This document shows, piece after piece, positions 25,058 to 36,700 of a stretch of 64,000 nucleotides of DNA. Both the position numbers and the translations under genes were made by a program. Below the pieces are notes generated by a model, which saw only the letters and a list, made by a program, of their open reading frames with translations, was not told the origin of the DNA and did no database searches. Where the stretch lies: positions 569,839 through 633,838 of the forward strand of contig NW_017804021.1 of assembly GCF_001625305.1 (NCBI RefSeq), read 5' to 3'. This stretch comes from Branchiostoma belcheri (Eukaryota > Chordata > Leptocardii > Amphioxiformes > Branchiostomatidae). Every line of letters starts with the position of its first letter. Positions within the stretch are counted from its first letter, which is position 1.

Positions 25058-25085
25058 CGAACCAACCAACCAACCAACCAACCAA
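25058..25085. repeat. Microsatellite (CCAA)n
   Basis: About six perfect copies of the tetranucleotide CCAA, flanked by two near-identical segments ATCCGAACG, one on each side. Confidence 0.85.
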
Positions 25086-26165
25086 TCCGAACGCTCATGC
25101 AGGCTTACCTGGAGCGCGTCGTCAGCATTTCATAGTCCTACTAGTTATATGATACTGTCGGCGTCTGTCGTCGGTGTAACACAGTGCACACCGACGTCGA
25201 TGACCATCTCTAGCTCTACGAAATACGGGCTCTACGGGCGATCTCACAACCTGGCGGAAGTGAAAAGTTCCCAAAAGAGGTAACAATTATATTCGTGTTC
25301 TTGTTTAACCTTTTACAGTATCTTTCGTTGAAAATGGTTCCTACTATTTCCAACGAAGTCTGAACATTGTCCAACATTTTTTTCTTTAAGTAAAATACGT
25401 TATGTATTTTTACATTATAACATTACAAATAACGTTACAAAATCGTCGATGAGGTTCATCAGTCGGGTGAGATTAACAGTTAGTAGAGTACAAAAGTCTA
25501 CAAAGAGTCGGTTGATTGGGTCATGAAGATCAGCAAAACAAGGGTAATGTTTGAACACCATGGTGTGCTAAGGTGCAAAGACCATGTACATGGGTACCGT
25601 AGGTACAGACACTTTTGTATGTGAATTTGCTTCAAAATGCCAGGAAAATGTGAATCAAATTCAACATAATGTGATTCAAATCCGTACTGGTACTACTTTT
25701 TAGATCTAACGTTATATACTTAGGGACAATTATTGTCATGTTGGTACATGGCTGCCCAACATGGCTGCCACTTTATTTTCTGCCATGGCCAGATTGCCCC
25801 AACATGGCTACCACAGAAAGTGACAGCTATGTTGGAGCAGCCATCATTGTACCATCATGGCAGACTGTATGGCAGACAAACAAGTCAACTCAATGTTAGG
25901 GGCAGCATCCAAGAAACTCTACCTCTTGAAACGTCTGAGAAGATTCAGCCTGTCTTACTGACTTGACAACGATTTACACTTGCTTCGTAAGGAGGTTACT
26001 TTTGGGGCGCAGCTCAAAAGGCACATACTACCCGCGCACAGCATGCTGGGTAAACAGCAGGACTCTCCGCGACCGACTCTCCTCAGTCCGTTCCCGACAC
26101 GCTGGCAACAGGGAGCATTTCTGTACTTTGAGCAATTCTGTACTTTGAGGGAGCGATTCTGCAAG

Positions 26166-26570
26166 ATGAGTAAGAAAACTAAAGCGGATCGGAAGAAAAA
26201 GTGCCCGGGTTGCGGACAACCCACAGCTCTACATGAGAAAGGGAAGGCCAACAAACACTGTCCCGGCCTGGAGATCGACCCGTCCGACGACTCGGACGCT
26301 GGCTCGGAGACGACGCCGGGGAGCCCTACTCCAACTCTCCCCGCTACCTTACAGGACACGATGGACTCCCTCCAAAAGAAGAAGGAAGAACTGCAGAAGA
26401 TGTTGGACCTAAAGCGACCTAAAGTTCCTTTCTCAGCACTCGGTGTACAGAGGTCACAGGCGGCTTCCGTCCTAGATCTCCAGTGCCGAAGTTACGTCAA
26501 CACTTGGTGTCCAGTGTCGGCGGCCTCAGCACTGGAAACTCTAAATCGGCAAATCAAACCTTGTCTTTAG
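26166..26570 (+). CDS. Gag-like small protein with Cys/His cluster, inside the split LINE
   Basis: A 134-residue frame starts MSKKTKADRKKKCPGCGQPT and continues to LHEKGKANKHCPG, then an acidic Ser/Pro stretch, then a short coiled-coil (LQKKKEELQKMLDLK). The CPGCGQPT-x-H-x-K-x-CPG cluster resembles zinc-binding segments of retroelement ORF1 or gag proteins common in invertebrate genomes. It lies between the two halves of the interrupted LINE and is followed by the CACTGG repeat array, so it probably belongs to the inserted element. A second recognisable domain is lacking; the class is uncertain. Confidence 0.5.
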   Translation: MSKKTKADRKKKCPGCGQPTALHEKGKANKHCPGLEIDPSDDSDAGSETTPGSPTPTLPATLQDTMDSLQKKKEELQKMLDLKRPKVPFSALGVQRSQAASVLDLQCRSYVNTWCPVSAASALETLNRQIKPCL

Positions 26571-27210
26571 AAAGGGTACCGAGATGCCGCCTTTGAACTC
26601 TAACACTTATATTTTTGAGATCGTACCGCCCGGGAAGCAAATTATAATCGGGGCGACAAGTTGATCGGCAGGACAATACTGCAAGGCTCAGATCCTCACA
26701 TTTTTACAGACATAGACTTGGCCTACGATACTGTTCTGTACGCCGCGCGGCCGACGTAAGCACCAGAAGCCCAGTGCCGAAATAATTTGAGAACTCGGCT
26801 TCCAGCACCAAGAGTCACCGAGCACTGGAACGATCCAGTGAGGAATCCGTTACTTAGGGACTTCGGCACTTGCTATCCAGTGGTGAACGGCCTCCGAGCA
26901 CTGGTAGCGAGTGCCGAGTGGAATTCAGCACTGGCTATCCAGTGCTGAACGGCCTCCGAGCGCTGGCTATCCAGTGCTGAACGGCCTCCGAGCTCTGGCA
27001 AACGAGTGCTGAGTGGAAGTTCGCACCGGAAAACGAGTGCCGAGTCAAGATTCAGCTCTGGAATTCCAGGCCTGACGGTGTTTCAGCACTGGAACAAAGC
27101 CGTTTCTGCACTAGAATTCCAGTGCGGAGCTTACTTCCGCACAGGGCCCCGAGTGTCGACGCCACTTTCCCTGTGAGTTCCGCACTGGGCGGCCAGTGAG
27201 GAACCCGTTA
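26440..27210. repeat. Array of CACTGG / CCAGTG palindromic repeats
   Basis: GCACTGG and CCAGTGC alternate many times. The clearest tandem block is CTATCCAGTGCTGAACGGCC repeated from about 26877 to 26990, with units of roughly 34-36 bp. The repeat is part of the segment that splits the LINE, and its many short palindromes could fold extensively. Confidence 0.75.
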
Positions 27211-27656
27211 CTTCGGTACCCTTGCTACAGCGGCACAGTGTGGAGATAATTCTGTATACAGTATGGTGTACCAGCTTGGTCCCCTGGACCCACACAATCC
27301 CAAGTTGGTACGAAAGGCTACAGAAACGTGCGTGCCGTATCATCCTCGGGGACTCATACACAACGTACTCCTGTGCACTTCAACGCCTTGAACTGACTAC
27401 GTTAGCTGAAAGAAGAGAGCAGCTATGTCTAAAATTCGCAAGAACACTGTTCGCGTCAGAGTACAGGGAATGGCTACCCCCTACGAGAAGAGAAGTCTCA
27501 GGCCGTGCAACCAGAAACTCCCAGAAACTGAACTGCCCACGGGCCAGAACAAACCGTTACAGTAATTCCCCTATCCCATACATGTGTTCATTACTGAACA
27601 AGTACGGACAATAATCATCACTGATGGCATTTGTAAATTTCGTTTATACGGAAGCA

Positions 27657-28440
27657 GGACATTTCGGCCCATGGACGCTTCGGCCATGGACATTTTAGGA
27701 CACTTCGGCCACATGCGGTGGACGTTTCGGCCACATGCCGGGGACACTTCGGCCACGTTATTTATTGACAATACTAAGTTATCAGATATATGGTGTATGA
27801 ACACATACCGATTATTCGGAAAATCTGTGGAATAATTAAGTGTATTGGACATCTCCTTTTTGTGATACGTTTCATACTCTTCTCGAACATACTGCAATAA
27901 AACTCACCTCAGTTATATTTGAAATACTAAGTTGCTATCTTGTACTAAAATAAAGTATGTCCGTATACTCATCGTCTCTCGGAGTAAATTGACAATAAGA
28001 TTTCAAGTCAAAAGGGACCGCGCCCTTTTGTCCGACGACGTCTCTGCGTACCTGCTCATATGATTTCCAATGAAATGTAAGAATCACTTGGAAAACTAAT
28101 GACAAGAAACACGAACTTGTGTCTAATGAAACGGATTTTATTCTATCGCCGATGGTACCGTAGCACCGTAGGAAACAGATTCTGAAAAAGAAAATAAGAA
28201 TGAGATATGACTGCATTTGTCAAGAATATACATTCATTTTGCCATGTTTGCTTTCGCCTAGCCTGACTAATCGCGCTGCTGGCGGCCGGCCGCCCCGAAG
28301 TTGCCGCATTAACCTCCGGCCGAGTGCTTGTGTAACACAGGCTAGCTTTCGCCTTGCTTGTTTGAGGCCGAAGTGTCCAGAATTGGGACATTCGGCACGT
28401 GGCCGAAACGTCCAGCACATGTGGCCGAAACGTCTAGACC
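27657..28440. mobile_element. Element with inverted subterminal CGGCCACATG repeats
   Basis: The left end has several copies of GGACGTTTCGGCCACATGC and ACACTTCGGCCAC. The right end (28365-28437) has the same units inverted, for example GTGGCCGAAACGTC. Clustered subterminal repeats in inverted orientation suggest a non-autonomous DNA transposon. No transposase frame is seen in the 600-bp interior. Confidence 0.5.
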
Positions 28441-28545
28441 ATCTGCATTACCATACCAGTGAGCACTCGACATCCAAATTCACGCCGTATTTTGTAATGC
28501 ACGGGCGCGAGGCTCGACTGCCGGTGGAACTTATATATGTTTGGC
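28437..28545 (+). pseudogene. Ty3/gypsy-type integrase fragment
   Basis: The frame reads YHTSEHSTSKFTPYFVMHGR followed by EARLPVELIY. This is the conserved YN-S-H-STG-SPF-L--GREARLP-D motif downstream of the integrase catalytic core in gypsy-like LTR retrotransposons. Only about 35 residues remain, with no LTR or other domain nearby. Confidence 0.7.
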
Positions 28546-28576
28546 ACCCCCACTACGGCAGCCAATATAACTTGTA

Positions 28577-29944
28577 TATGTCACAGTAGAGATGGAAATC
28601 CAGTAGAGTTGGCAACTCTACTAGTAGAGATGGGAATCCTAGTATTTATACTACTGAGTTCCAATCTCTACTAGTAGAGTTGGGAACTCTACTAGTAGAG
28701 ATGGGAATTCCAGTCTCTACTAGTAGAGATGGGAATCCTGGTGTTTTTACTCCAATATCTACTGGGAGTGTTCCAGATTCTCTTACCCTTACCTTACCTT
28801 ACCTGGGCCCTTGGCCCCGTTCGGAGCATAGGCCACCGACGATTTCCCTCCATCTAGCTCTGTTCTGGGCTTCTCTCTCAACGTCCTTCCAGCACATTCC
28901 CAGTTCAGACAGATCCCTCTCCGTGTCTCGCCTCCAAGAGTTTCTGGGACGGCCCCTCCTTCTTTTCCCTCTTGGGTTCCAGGACAGAGTCTGCCTGGTG
29001 GTGTTGTCGGCTGGCTTTCTGACGGTGTGCCCGATCCAGCTCCACTTCCTTCTCAGGATCTGTATGGCAACCGGCTCCTGTCCTGCCCTACTCCACAGGT
29101 CTTCATTTCGGATCTTCTCCGGCCATCTGATGTTGTATATGCGCCTGAGGCAGTTGTTAATGAACGTCTGTATCCTGTGTTGTGTTGACTTGTTCATTCT
29201 CCATGCCTCTGACCCGTACAGCAAGACTGACTTGACGTTGGAGTTGAAAATGCGTACCTTGGTGTCCATGTGGATTTCCCTGGAGGCCCAGATGTTCTTC
29301 AGCATGACAAAGGCTGCTCTGGCCTTGCCAATTCTGGCTGAGAAGATTCTCTTACCAGACATTGGAATTCTAATCTTTTATAGGACAAATGGGAATTCTT
29401 TGAGTTAGACCAGGATATTCTCCAATTCTAGCAAGGAACAATTTTTTTTAAATAGACTGAACACCTAAAGATTCAAATTTATCATATTATAAGGTAAGCC
29501 TACATTCACAATTACTACTAAATTCTTCAACCAGTCTGTAGAATTCTGCTTTCTGCTGCTCATCATTTGCCATATCTGATCTGTTCACTTTGACATCAAC
29601 TTTGGAACTGGCTGGGTATAACTGATTAGCTCTTATATACCCAGTCACTAACTATAATTAAACTGGAAAAACCGGTTTAGCACATTGAGTCTCTAACTCA
29701 TAATGGCCTGATGCAAATGTCCCTGTTTTACATTTCAGTGGCATGTACAAACAGCTATTAAGTGATGTTGGGTAATGATTGAGGTGTGAAAATATTCAGT
29801 CTATTTTCCAAAACATTTTTAGGTAACTAATATGACTGTGCCCTGCTAGAATCGTATAAATACGATTCCCATCTCTACTGCCAATTGTCATCTCTACTAG
29901 TAGAGTTGGCAACTCTACTGGATTTCCATCTCTACTGTGACATA
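28577..29944. mobile_element. TIR element of 1368 bp, probable Tc1/mariner-like TA target
   Basis: The left end TATGTCACAGTAGAGATGGA and the next 36 bases match the inverted right end with one mismatch in 56 bp. The element is flanked by TA on both sides (28575-28576 and 29945-29946). Inside the ends, further inverted units CTCTACTAGTAGAGAT recur. The interior contains a LINE insertion (28788-29343) rather than a transposase, so the element is non-autonomous. Confidence 0.85.
28775..29356 (-). mobile_element. 5'-truncated LINE nested in the TIR element
   Basis: Minus-strand frame of the C-terminal end of an endonuclease/reverse-transcriptase-type LINE: ARIGKARAAFVMLKNIW, VRIFNSNVKSVLLYGSEAWR, INNCLRRIYNIRWPEKI, LRRKWSWIGHTVRKP, PRGKRRRGRPRNSWRRD, ending SERGQGPR. 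The 3' end carries a (GGTAA)n-type tail. A 13-bp direct repeat AGATTCTCTTACC flanks it at 28775-28787 and 29344-29356, a convincing target-site duplication. The recognisable protein homology starts directly inside the repeat, as expected for 5' truncation. The reading frame is intact for about 185 codons, so the insertion is fairly young. Confidence 0.85.
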
Positions 29945-30889
29945 TATATTGAATTTATTTACTTTTAACCATGTGAAACTGAATAACTCCAAATATTGCG
30001 TGTACATTTTTTAAACGTTTTTATGCTGTAACTAAAAGATCTTAGTCTTACGAGCAGTAATATAGTTTACTGCAAACAAGTATTCTTAACCAAAGGATTC
30101 AGAATTATGTGCAATATTATTTGTCTTTGTGAGCGTTTTTAAAACAAATTGTCCGTAAATTGACTGCAATTCAGTGATATTCTCACTGCGATAGCTCAAT
30201 AAAGATATCTTGAATCTTTTAGAATCTTGAAAAACCTGAGTGAACTGTGGAAAGTTGTGTAAAGTGTCTTCCCAATGGCACAACAGGCCCGTTCTCATTG
30301 AAATATACAGAATACCGGTAATGGAGGTTACAACATTGCACTTTTTTTTCTCCAAAAATATCTAGTTTTTAGCTTCGTCCTTTAATAGCACGGGAGAATA
30401 AGTACGGACATTTTTTATATACCAGGTGAAGTTTTCAACTAACAAAAACAATGTTTCACTCCCTTTTGAGCACAATTTTCACTGCCTGCAGAAGATATGC
30501 TGCATTTTATTTTCTGCTCATGCTCTCACCTTCTTAAATTAGCACGTCCTGCTAAATTCTGCTATTACTCAGAGTGTCTCATACATGTTGAAAAAAGAAT
30601 TGTGTTTTGCAACTTTTGGCCCCCGTTTCTTCAAACTGCTATTTCAATAATTGTTGCACTCCAAAATTAGCCTGGGAGCTATACATTTTTGTACCCTTTG
30701 GAGCCCCATTATACAAAATGACTGGTACACAGGCTCCCCTATAGTGCTAAACTAGCCAGGGCAAGAAATAAGACTTACTATACTATAGATTACATACTAC
30801 CAGAATGTCAATAAATGTGTACTTAAGCAATTTACATATATTTGTATGATGGCTGTAAATAATGATGTACATAAAATTTTTTTTTTTTC

Positions 30890-31860
30890 TCAGGACCTAC
30901 AAGAAGAAAGATTCTGACTGCACAGTAATCATGATCCCACCAAGACAGATGTCTTATCTGACAAAAAAAGCCAAGAAACCAATTGGACACAATGCTGTGG
31001 CCTCAGCCATGCTTCAAAAGGCAAAAGTCTTTAGAGCCTGTGCTACTGACAAGAGTAGCAAGAGACATAGAAGAAGACATACTGTTGGACATAATAGATG
31101 ACGTTATGGATCTCCATTCTGTCTACATAACAAGAAAATCCGCATGCATGGCATAAACACAGGGTCTGTTGTTGGAGCAGGCCAGCATAATCCATGACAA
31201 GAACTTCAAGTCATCACAGACTGGCACATTTTGGGAAATGGGATTTCTTTGTCATGTGCTAGTATTCTAAAACATGGGACCACCAGCTTACAACTTTCCA
31301 ACCATAATACTTCAACTGGTAGTAGCACTCAGCATATCTTGGGATCATCATTCCAATGGATAGGCCATTCTACACATTATGCTTATTGTTGAAATCATGA
31401 AGAAGCTTAAGATCTGCACCAAGGAAGTTAATGAGACCAAGAACTGTGGATAAACGTTTAGAAGTAATGAATCATGATATTGCCCTTTCAAGAAAGGAGT
31501 GCCAGTCTCAACTAGTGTGACAACACAAGTCTGCATCCAGCTTGCAACAACTTGGTTCAAAGAAAAACAAAGAGAGCATGGATCTGAAACTGTTACCAAA
31601 AACTCAGAGTTGAAGCAATTGTTGAAGACTATGGTTGCTTGCTACATGAAAGAATGGGTGCCAAAGCTCTAGAGTTTGGAAATCTTCTCCCAGCTTCTGG
31701 AGTCTGTTGCAGAAAAAAAACAACCTCCAACCCTGCTCATGGATGACTGCAGTCAAGCAAGAAAAGAAAGCATGGAGCTTTTTTGCAATCCCAGGGCGGC
31801 TGCTCACCAAAATCTCCAACTGGAAAAAAAGAGAGAAAAAAAATTATCTGTGATATGACC
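30890..31860 (+). pseudogene. Degenerate MULE-like transposase remnant
   Basis: Several short frames in the plus direction line up in order: RTYKKKDSDCTVIMIPPRQM, then GPPAYNFPTIILQ, then GVPVSTSVTTQVCIQLATTW, then TMVACYMKEWVPKL, then PTLLMDDCSQARKESMELF. The last, a D-D-x-x-A-R-x-x-x-x-x-F pattern after PTLLM, resembles the second catalytic block of MULE/SWIM-type transposases in invertebrate genomes. Many stops and shifts separate the pieces. Confidence 0.4.
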
Positions 31861-31920
31861 AACATTTCCCATACAGACAAACCGAACTGAGTTTTTGCAA
31901 AATTGAAGGTAGATTGAGGG

Positions 31921-31960
31921 AAGTTTACAGCACAAGGCAGAAGTTTACAGCACAAGGCAA
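31921..31960. repeat. Two tandem copies of a 19-bp unit
   Basis: GTTTACAGCACAAGGCAGAA is followed by a second copy without intervening sequence. Confidence 0.8.
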
Positions 31961-31985
31961 ACACATCCCATGTCAACAGCATCAT

Positions 31986-33749
31986 GGAATTTAAGGTAAG
32001 ATATTTACTTGTTCATTATATAGTATTGATATAGTAAACGTTTTTTTGTCCTCTGTCCAAGGTAAGTTGAAAAACAGAACTGATTTTTGAGCCAATCTTT
32101 GGTGGTTTCATTGTAACAGTTATATGTAGTCTTTATTCTACCTTCATAAGAATCGACTTGACTCACCCATGGGCCCCATCATTTCCTGTTAGTCCACAAG
32201 TTCAGTGAACCATAATAATTTCAAGGGACGAATGTTAAGCCTTTATTACCATGAAAGGGTATAATAAAGACATAAAGAAACATTCCATTTGGCTTTGTAA
32301 CTTTTTATTTTGTACTTTTTTTGTCATTCTTGCTTTTTCAACATAATGAACTTTTGTTGGTTTTTGACGAACGGCCCCATTATGTCATCTATGCACGCCC
32401 CCTGTACCCTGCATTTCGAGCTGGGCGGAACGGGATATGGACTATTCCATTCCAACACGAGAAATGTAAGAGTTGCCAAACACTGAATTAAGTTGTTTTT
32501 AACTGATTCCAAAATTCAAGGGCTATGAAAAGTTTAACATAGCTTTGTGACTTTATTTGTTGCAATCAGTCCGGATTTACAAATCTTCTTGATTTATTTG
32601 TTTTGACCTTAAATTTCAAAATGGACGAATCCACAGTAGGACCTTTGACCTTGTGTACGCCATTAGTTAAACACCGAACCGCGAAAGCTCGCCATCTTGT
32701 TACTGGAGTAACAGTTCAAAACCTGAGATAGGGTGGAAGAAAAATACGAGATCTATAGCACAGGTAATGTATATAATAAGCCAATAGTACAACTAGATTT
32801 TATGCCTGACTAAACTTGACATATAACAAAGAAGTCTATTATCGTACACTACGTACAGAGATGTTTTGACAGGGGAGGGAACTCAAAACAGGGTACGGCA
32901 GATCTTGGTGCAATACATGTTGACATGTAACCTGAGTAGCCCTCTGACAGTATCACTCTTTCAATAATCAGCCAGAACTATTGCAAGGAAAAGCAAAATT
33001 TTATCTTAACAATGTAATGTTGCACAGGAATACTTTATATGTAAATCTTGAGATACCAAAATTGTTTTGTGAGCATGCAAAATTATTTGGGTTTGCTTAC
33101 TTATACTGGACCAGTTTGAATGCCATGAGCTGTATTTGATGTATGTACCAACGTAGGTTCTCAGTCCAGTTCCATTTTGACAACTTTTAAATTAGATGTA
33201 AGTCAGATGCAATGATTTCAAAGAGCACACTTCCATGTAAGTTGTCCATACATAAACTATGATAGGTACTTTACTGCTGAACTATATGTAAGGAAAAGTC
33301 ATTATGGAAATAACAAGTGTGTGAATATTGCATATATTAACCTGACATGGAAATGACTGAATGAAGACAGCAATCCTAAGGCTTTTAATATTTTCCAAAT
33401 GGAGTTCCATGAGTTAAATTTGTGACTTAGACTGAACAAACTTCATTTCATTTAACTGTACAGTAATTAATTTCTGTATAAGTTGTGTAAGCCCATGTTT
33501 TGCAAAATATCCTATTGAAACAGGTTGAATTAGAATTTGCAAGTTTTGATTCAGCAGTGTTCAGGAGGCCATATTCGGCTATGTGTGACGGGGCCTTTAC
33601 TTTAAGAGTCTGGCAGCTTTGATGCAAAACCAAGACTGTAACTCTTGACTCATTGACTCCCAAAACACATGTATACACTGTATCATCACACTGTCGATAG
33701 ACTTCAAACTAAGAGAGATCTCATATTTTTTGATAGGAGCTGATGCAAA
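31986..33749. other. Spacer and presumed promoter of the 301-aa gene
   Basis: No coding region is seen. The stretch contains short open frames on both strands with no similarity. The last part should include the 5' UTR and promoter of the downstream gene, whose first AUG used here is at 33750; no TATA box or other element can be called with confidence. Confidence 0.4.
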
Positions 33750-36700
33750 ATGGCGTACAGTGTGCCACAGAGGTCCAAGATGCGACCTGTTACCATCTCT
33801 CGCAGTGGAAATGTCATCTACTCACCAGTGGACGACTTTTGGATAAGCTTACCACGTTCCAGTAAGTACAGTCTAACCTAGAAATTGTTAACAGAAGATA
33901 CTGCGCCTGCACAGAACACATAATGTATTGTTCATACATGCAGCACTTTGGCAGAATGTCTCGTTTCAGGTCATATTTGCCTAGACATCCCGTCTATAGT
34001 TTTCAAATATTGTGTTGGAAGAGATATCGTCTGCAATGGGTAAAATTCCGATACAATGTTGACCAAATATCCAACGGAAAACTCAAAAACTCAACATCTG
34101 TAAAAACTTTTAAATTCCTTGTTTCAGTCCGGGTAACAGTTTACAACAGTGGTGAGCAGAAAATTCTCATCATGAGGGTTGTGCCTCAGGTAACTTTCAA
34201 AGAACTGGTCTGTTTGGTGGCCTCTGAGGTAGGTACCAGAGAAAAATGTGATTCATGACCTGTATTGTACCCATGCAAGTGTACAAAAAAATGTGTATGT
34301 CATATTTTTCTACGTGTAAATCGGGCTGCTTTGACATACATCAAGAACGTACCTTCAGATCTTACGTTACTTTGAGGCCTGGTGTACAATCTGAACGTGT
34401 GTTTCGTTACGTTTGTCGCAGCAGGCCATTTTTCACCCAAGTTCAACATACGCAGTTTTTGTACGCTTGTATGTGCAAACAGTTTTGTTGCACATTAGGT
34501 TTTTGCCCATGCGTAAATTGGGTCACTCTGTCTTTCAAACGTTAGCAATAAAATTTACTAAAGATGTGAAAACTTACCCTCGTGGTGTATCTACTTGTAT
34601 CTAAACTACATGGGTTAATGCCATCATTCCTAGCTGTATGTGTTTAAAAATTATGTACAAGCTTTGATGAAAATATCCACTGCACATCAACGTATATCCC
34701 AATTTTTTTGTTGAGAAGTGCATTAACCACTGACCATTGCATGCAACTTGTAACATCTAATAGCTGTATTGCGTGACATTGCTCTTCTGCTACATTTGGG
34801 TGGAGTGTGCCAATCTATAAGATAGAGGAAGCAAAAAAAGTGCCACAACTTTGCAATGCTGCATTCTGCACCAATAGCACTTTTTGAAAAGACATGATTG
34901 TTTACCTCTAAGTTATTTGTACTTACCCATCTTTCTTGGTATTTCATAGATCTTTGCAGTAGAGCCGCTGGCTGAATTCAGCCTGCAGTACAAGAGCTGG
35001 ACACTCTCTGGTAACACAGTGTTGTCTACCGTTGACCTGGACCAGACAGTTGGTGCCTTCCACTGTGTCCTGGATCTACAGGTGGTCCAGGTGGACTTAC
35101 AGGGCGATGACTGGACCTGGTACATGTCCAACAGGGGCTTCCTACAGACCAGAAAGGTGAAAAGCTTGGGTTTTCCTCCTGTCATCTTTAACTCTCTGTC
35201 ATATATGAGCAAGCTGGCAGTATTGCACCTGTGCAAAACCTGTAATTCAATGTGTATAGCATTTCGGCAGAACGCCTCTTTATTAACGGTCTTTCACATA
35301 TCTAAGGATGGCATATGCCGCTAAATAATCTTGTCCATAGTTTTCACATGCTGTTTTGGAAAAGATGTCATTTGCAACAGACAAAATGCTGATGCAATGT
35401 TGACCTAACATCCAAAAATAACTGAAAAATCTGTGTTTTGCACAGGTGTAGGTTGTTCTTTCGACTTGCTATTTATATATGGCTTTGTTACTTTAAAAGA
35501 TAAGAAAAATATTGACTCCACACCCATATACTCACTCACCCATATACATTGTACATGTTTATCTGTAATTTGATTTTTTTTTCCAGGTTTTTTTGTATTT
35601 TGAAAATTTGAAAATTACCTGCAATGAAATGTTATGGATAAAACTTTTTGAACAGACCAAAAAGTTATTTTTAAATAACTTTTTGGTCTGTTCAAAAAAT
35701 TTTAAAAAGAAGCAAGTAAATTCCAAGACGATCTTGTGTGGTGTGGTAGAAAGAAAATGTATTTTAATACGATAATTTATGTGACATTTCAACAGCAGAT
35801 CCAGGTTCTCTCGGCAGCTTCCTCTGTTCAGATGTGTGGCAGTGGTTACAGAATGTTCAACTCCAGGGATTCGGCTATCTTCACCATGCTGCACCACCAG
35901 TTTACTACACCAGCAATCCTCAGGCTGGCCTACACACAACGTGGGCACACTTTGTCAACACCTGTTGCTCGGGAAGGTAAGAAATTTGAATCAATTTGAA
36001 CTGAACATACCTCAAAAATTTTGATACATGTAAACTTAGTAACCCTTCCAGATATGAGCGTGGTCAATATGCCACAAAATTTTGGTCACAGTGAAGCTAG
36101 TTCGTGCAAAGGCTGGCGAGAGTTGAACTGAGCCTTTGATCTTCACAGTTACTTCGAATGCATTCACAAACTCACAACATACAAATCAGTAGAATCAGTT
36201 GTTACCAGTTGTAGGGGCTATTCGTGTTCCTAATGCACTGCTAAAGCAATTGAAGTCACTGTTCAGCTCTTTGCCTTTGCAGTTTTTGAGAGTTGACTTT
36301 GCCATCCTGTTTCATCAGCAGGCAAGACCCACACTATTGTGTTATTCTCTGCAAAAGTAAAAAAAAATGGCAGTACTGAGTCCTTGCATGTTTACAAATT
36401 AATTTTTACCAATTTCAATGAAGTCTTGGTGGACTATGATTTGGAAGATACAAAACTTCACATGGTTTCAAGTGCTATTTAGGCATGGTAATTATGCAGA
36501 AAAAGAGAGTTAACCCAACCAAAAATGTAGCAAGCTTGAACAAGTATACTTAGTAGTACCTCTTCAGCGTATCTGATACAATGTACATGTACATGGTAGT
36601 CCTTATGTGCTTTAAATGTTTCAAGTTGCTGTAACATTGGTTTTCAATGTTCAGCAGTTAAGGTGACCATCTGCACCAAAGAGGGGCGGAGACTCTTCAC

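Larger units (their letters stand above)
18853..25889. other. Seven kilobases without an intact gene
   Basis: No open frame here encodes a recognisable full-length protein. The contents I can support are a tandem array, a diverged local duplication, a minus-strand LINE fragment, an orphan TRAF/MATH exon-like fragment and simple repeats, each listed separately. A 104-aa open frame at 22001-22315 has one hydrophobic stretch but no similarity that I recognise. Confidence 0.6.
25890..27614 (+). pseudogene. LINE reverse transcriptase C-terminal part, split by an insertion
   Basis: The first piece (about 25905-25992) reads KKLYLLKRLRRFSLSY and, after a frameshift, LTTIYTCFVRRLL. The second (27215-27614) reads ERLQKRACRIILGDSY, then LAERREQLCLKFA and PRARTNRYSNSPIPYM, then LLNKYGQ. 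Both belong to the end of the same class of non-LTR reverse transcriptase, and in intact elements they would be contiguous around FVR-LLEY--PVW. About 1.2 kb of unrelated sequence separates them here. Stops and frameshifts show that the copy is dead. Confidence 0.7.

Noticed and set aside
28680-29408. 242-codon plus-strand frame
   Set aside because: It is the antisense of the nested LINE and shows no protein family features.
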